Program-made: the position numbers and the translations under genes
Shown here: positions 62,997 through 64,000 of the stretch, piece by piece
How the letters are laid out: the number at the start of each line of letters is the position of its first letter
How positions within the stretch are numbered: position 1 is the stretch's first letter
Notes under the pieces: generated by a model
Told to the model about the DNA's origin: nothing
Seen by the model: only the letters and a program-made list of their open reading frames with translations
The model's database searches: none
Origin: DATNBU01 sp964476185
Lineage (GTDB): Bacteria; Desulfobacterota; Binatia; UBA1149; CAITLU01
Reading direction: 5' to 3'
Length of the DNA stretch: 64,000 nt
NCBI GenBank assembly: GCA_964476185.1
Contig: CAYYZO010000011.1
Coordinates: 1-64,000 of the forward strand

Positions 62997-64000
62997 TTGG
63001 CCCGCCCCGGTGAAAGACTCCTGTTCCGTCCGAACGCGTCCGGCCCCGTGTCGGTCTGCCTCGCGTACCCGAACACGTGGGCCGTCGGCATGGCGAACCT
63101 CGGGTTCCAGGCCGTCTACCGCATCCTCGCGACGACGCCCGGCGTGGTCTGCGAGCGCGTCTTCCTCTCCGACGACGGCTCCCGGCCGAAGACCGAGGAG
63201 AGCGGCCGCTCGCCGTCGGAGTTCGACATCCTCGCGTTCTCGCTGTCGTTCGAGAGCGACTATCCGAACATCGTGCGGATCCTCGACTCGGCGGGCATCC
63301 CGGCGCGCGCGGCCGACCGCAGGGGCGATGCGCGCGGATGGCCGCTGCTCCTCGCCGGCGGCCCCGCGACGTTCCTCAACCCGGAGCCGGTCGCGCCGTT
63401 CTTCGACCTCTTCCTGATCGGCGAAGGCGAGGAGATGGTCGCCGAAGCGTTCGCCGGCGCCGAGTCCTGGACCGGCGCTTCCCGCGAGCGCATCCTCGAC
63501 GAGTTGTCGTCGGTCGAAGGCGCGTACCGCCCCGACTTCCACGAGGAGGTCTACGACGACCGCGACCTCGTCGGGCGTAGCACGGCCGCCGGCGTCTCGC
63601 CGGTCGTCCGGCGCCGGTACGTCGAGAACCTCGACCGCTTCCCGACGGCGACGTCCGTCGTCGCGCCGGGTTCGGTCTTCGGCGACTACTACCTTGTCGA
63701 GGCCAGTCGCGGGTGCGAGTGGGGATGCCGATTCTGCGCGGCGGGGTTCATGTACCGCCCGGTGCGTCACCGCAGCGCCGAGTCGCTGACGGCGCAGGCG
63801 CTCGAAGGACTGCCGAACTCGGCGGCGTCGACCGTCGGCCTGGTGGGCGCCGAGATGGCGAGTCATCCCGGCATCGCCTCCACCTGCGAACGCATCGCCG
63901 GCGCCGGCGGCCGTCCGTCGCCTTCGTCGCTGAAGGCGGACCAGATCAGCCCGCGCCTCGCGAAGGTGCTGGCGTCGCAGGGGACGAAATCGGTGACCGT
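62997..64000 (+). CDS. B12-binding-type radical SAM protein (N-terminal part, runs off the window)
   Basis: The first 334 residues are present and the gene continues past the right edge. A cobalamin-binding-like N-terminal domain (VCLAYPNTWAVGMANLGFQAVYRIL, DILAFSLSFESDYPNIVRIL, LLLAGGPATFLNPEPVAPFFDLFLIGEGEE) is followed by the radical SAM motif CxxxCxxC in RGCEWGCRFCAAGF. This is the TIGR03960-type architecture, often fused or next to a TIGR03936 domain and to RNase E/G and ribosomal protein genes. The substrate is unknown. The TTG at 62997 is the best start in frame, though it has no strong ribosome-binding site. Confidence 0.88.
   Translation, partial: MARPGERLLFRPNASGPVSVCLAYPNTWAVGMANLGFQAVYRILATTPGVVCERVFLSDDGSRPKTEESGRSPSEFDILAFSLSFESDYPNIVRILDSAGIPARAADRRGDARGWPLLLAGGPATFLNPEPVAPFFDLFLIGEGEEMVAEAFAGAESWTGASRERILDELSSVEGAYRPDFHEEVYDDRDLVGRSTAAGVSPVVRRRYVENLDRFPTATSVVAPGSVFGDYYLVEASRGCEWGCRFCAAGFMYRPVRHRSAESLTAQALEGLPNSAASTVGLVGAEMASHPGIASTCERIAGAGGRPSPSSLKADQISPRLAKVLASQGTKSVT

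Overview
This high-GC (roughly 70%) window looks like part of a Gram-negative, meso-diaminopimelate-containing bacterial chromosome. Evidence is a complete division/cell-wall (dcw) cluster with a DNPR-type MurE, FtsQ/FtsA/FtsZ, a MacB-like tripartite exporter, a class-A RNase P RNA, and several exported Cys-rich proteins. Those secreted proteins, together with a deazaflavin (F420-type) nitroreductase homologue, suggest a deltaproteobacterial/Binatota-like lineage. That placement is inference; no taxonomic marker was searched. The assembly has two 100-N gaps (5950-6049 and 21807-21906). Each is flanked by the same 55 bp on both sides, so both are probably unmerged contig overlaps. Collapsing the second one restores a single reading frame.

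Layout. 1-4.8 kb: end of an ABC ATPase, its FtsX permease and HlyD adaptor, then a metallo-beta-lactamase-fold protein. 4.7-17.9 kb: a mixed accessory stretch with a nitroreductase, a Uma2 nuclease-fold protein, DUF4160, a PD-(D/E)XK-like protein, a MerR/VWA pair, an SDR, a GFA protein, exported Cys-rich proteins including a large M23 peptidase, an M50-like membrane protein, an orphan gene with an RNA hairpin over its ribosome-binding site, tRNA-Phe, and a MntA/HepT (type VII) toxin-antitoxin pair. 18-27 kb: gshB, rsmE, prmA, a methyltransferase-glycosylase DNA-repair fusion, a glycerophosphodiester phosphodiesterase, and an M16 peptidase. 26.6-31.3 kb: cvpA-dnaG-rpoD followed by a CAU tRNA. 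31.3-37.5 kb: a zinc-ribbon coiled-coil protein, a GST, a polytopic membrane protein, and a secreted Cys-rich protein. 37.6-37.9 kb: rnpB. 38.3-56.6 kb: the dcw cluster mraZ-rsmH-ftsL-ftsI-murE-murF-mraY-murD-ftsW-murG-murC-murB-ftsQ-ftsA-ftsZ, closed by a strong terminator and lacking ddl. 56.7-62.9 kb: a CopD-like membrane protein, an Hsp70 paralogue, and two ammonium transporters, each with a GG-N10-GC sigma-54 promoter. 63-64 kb: start of a B12-binding-type radical SAM protein.

The least explained signal is a family of long (about 115-130 bp) imperfect palindromes with related ends and cores. They lie between ugpQ and the M16 gene, after rpoD (touching the tRNA), between mraY and murD, between ftsW and murG, and as a half copy upstream of the GST gene. 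Two of them sit inside the otherwise tightly coupled dcw operon.
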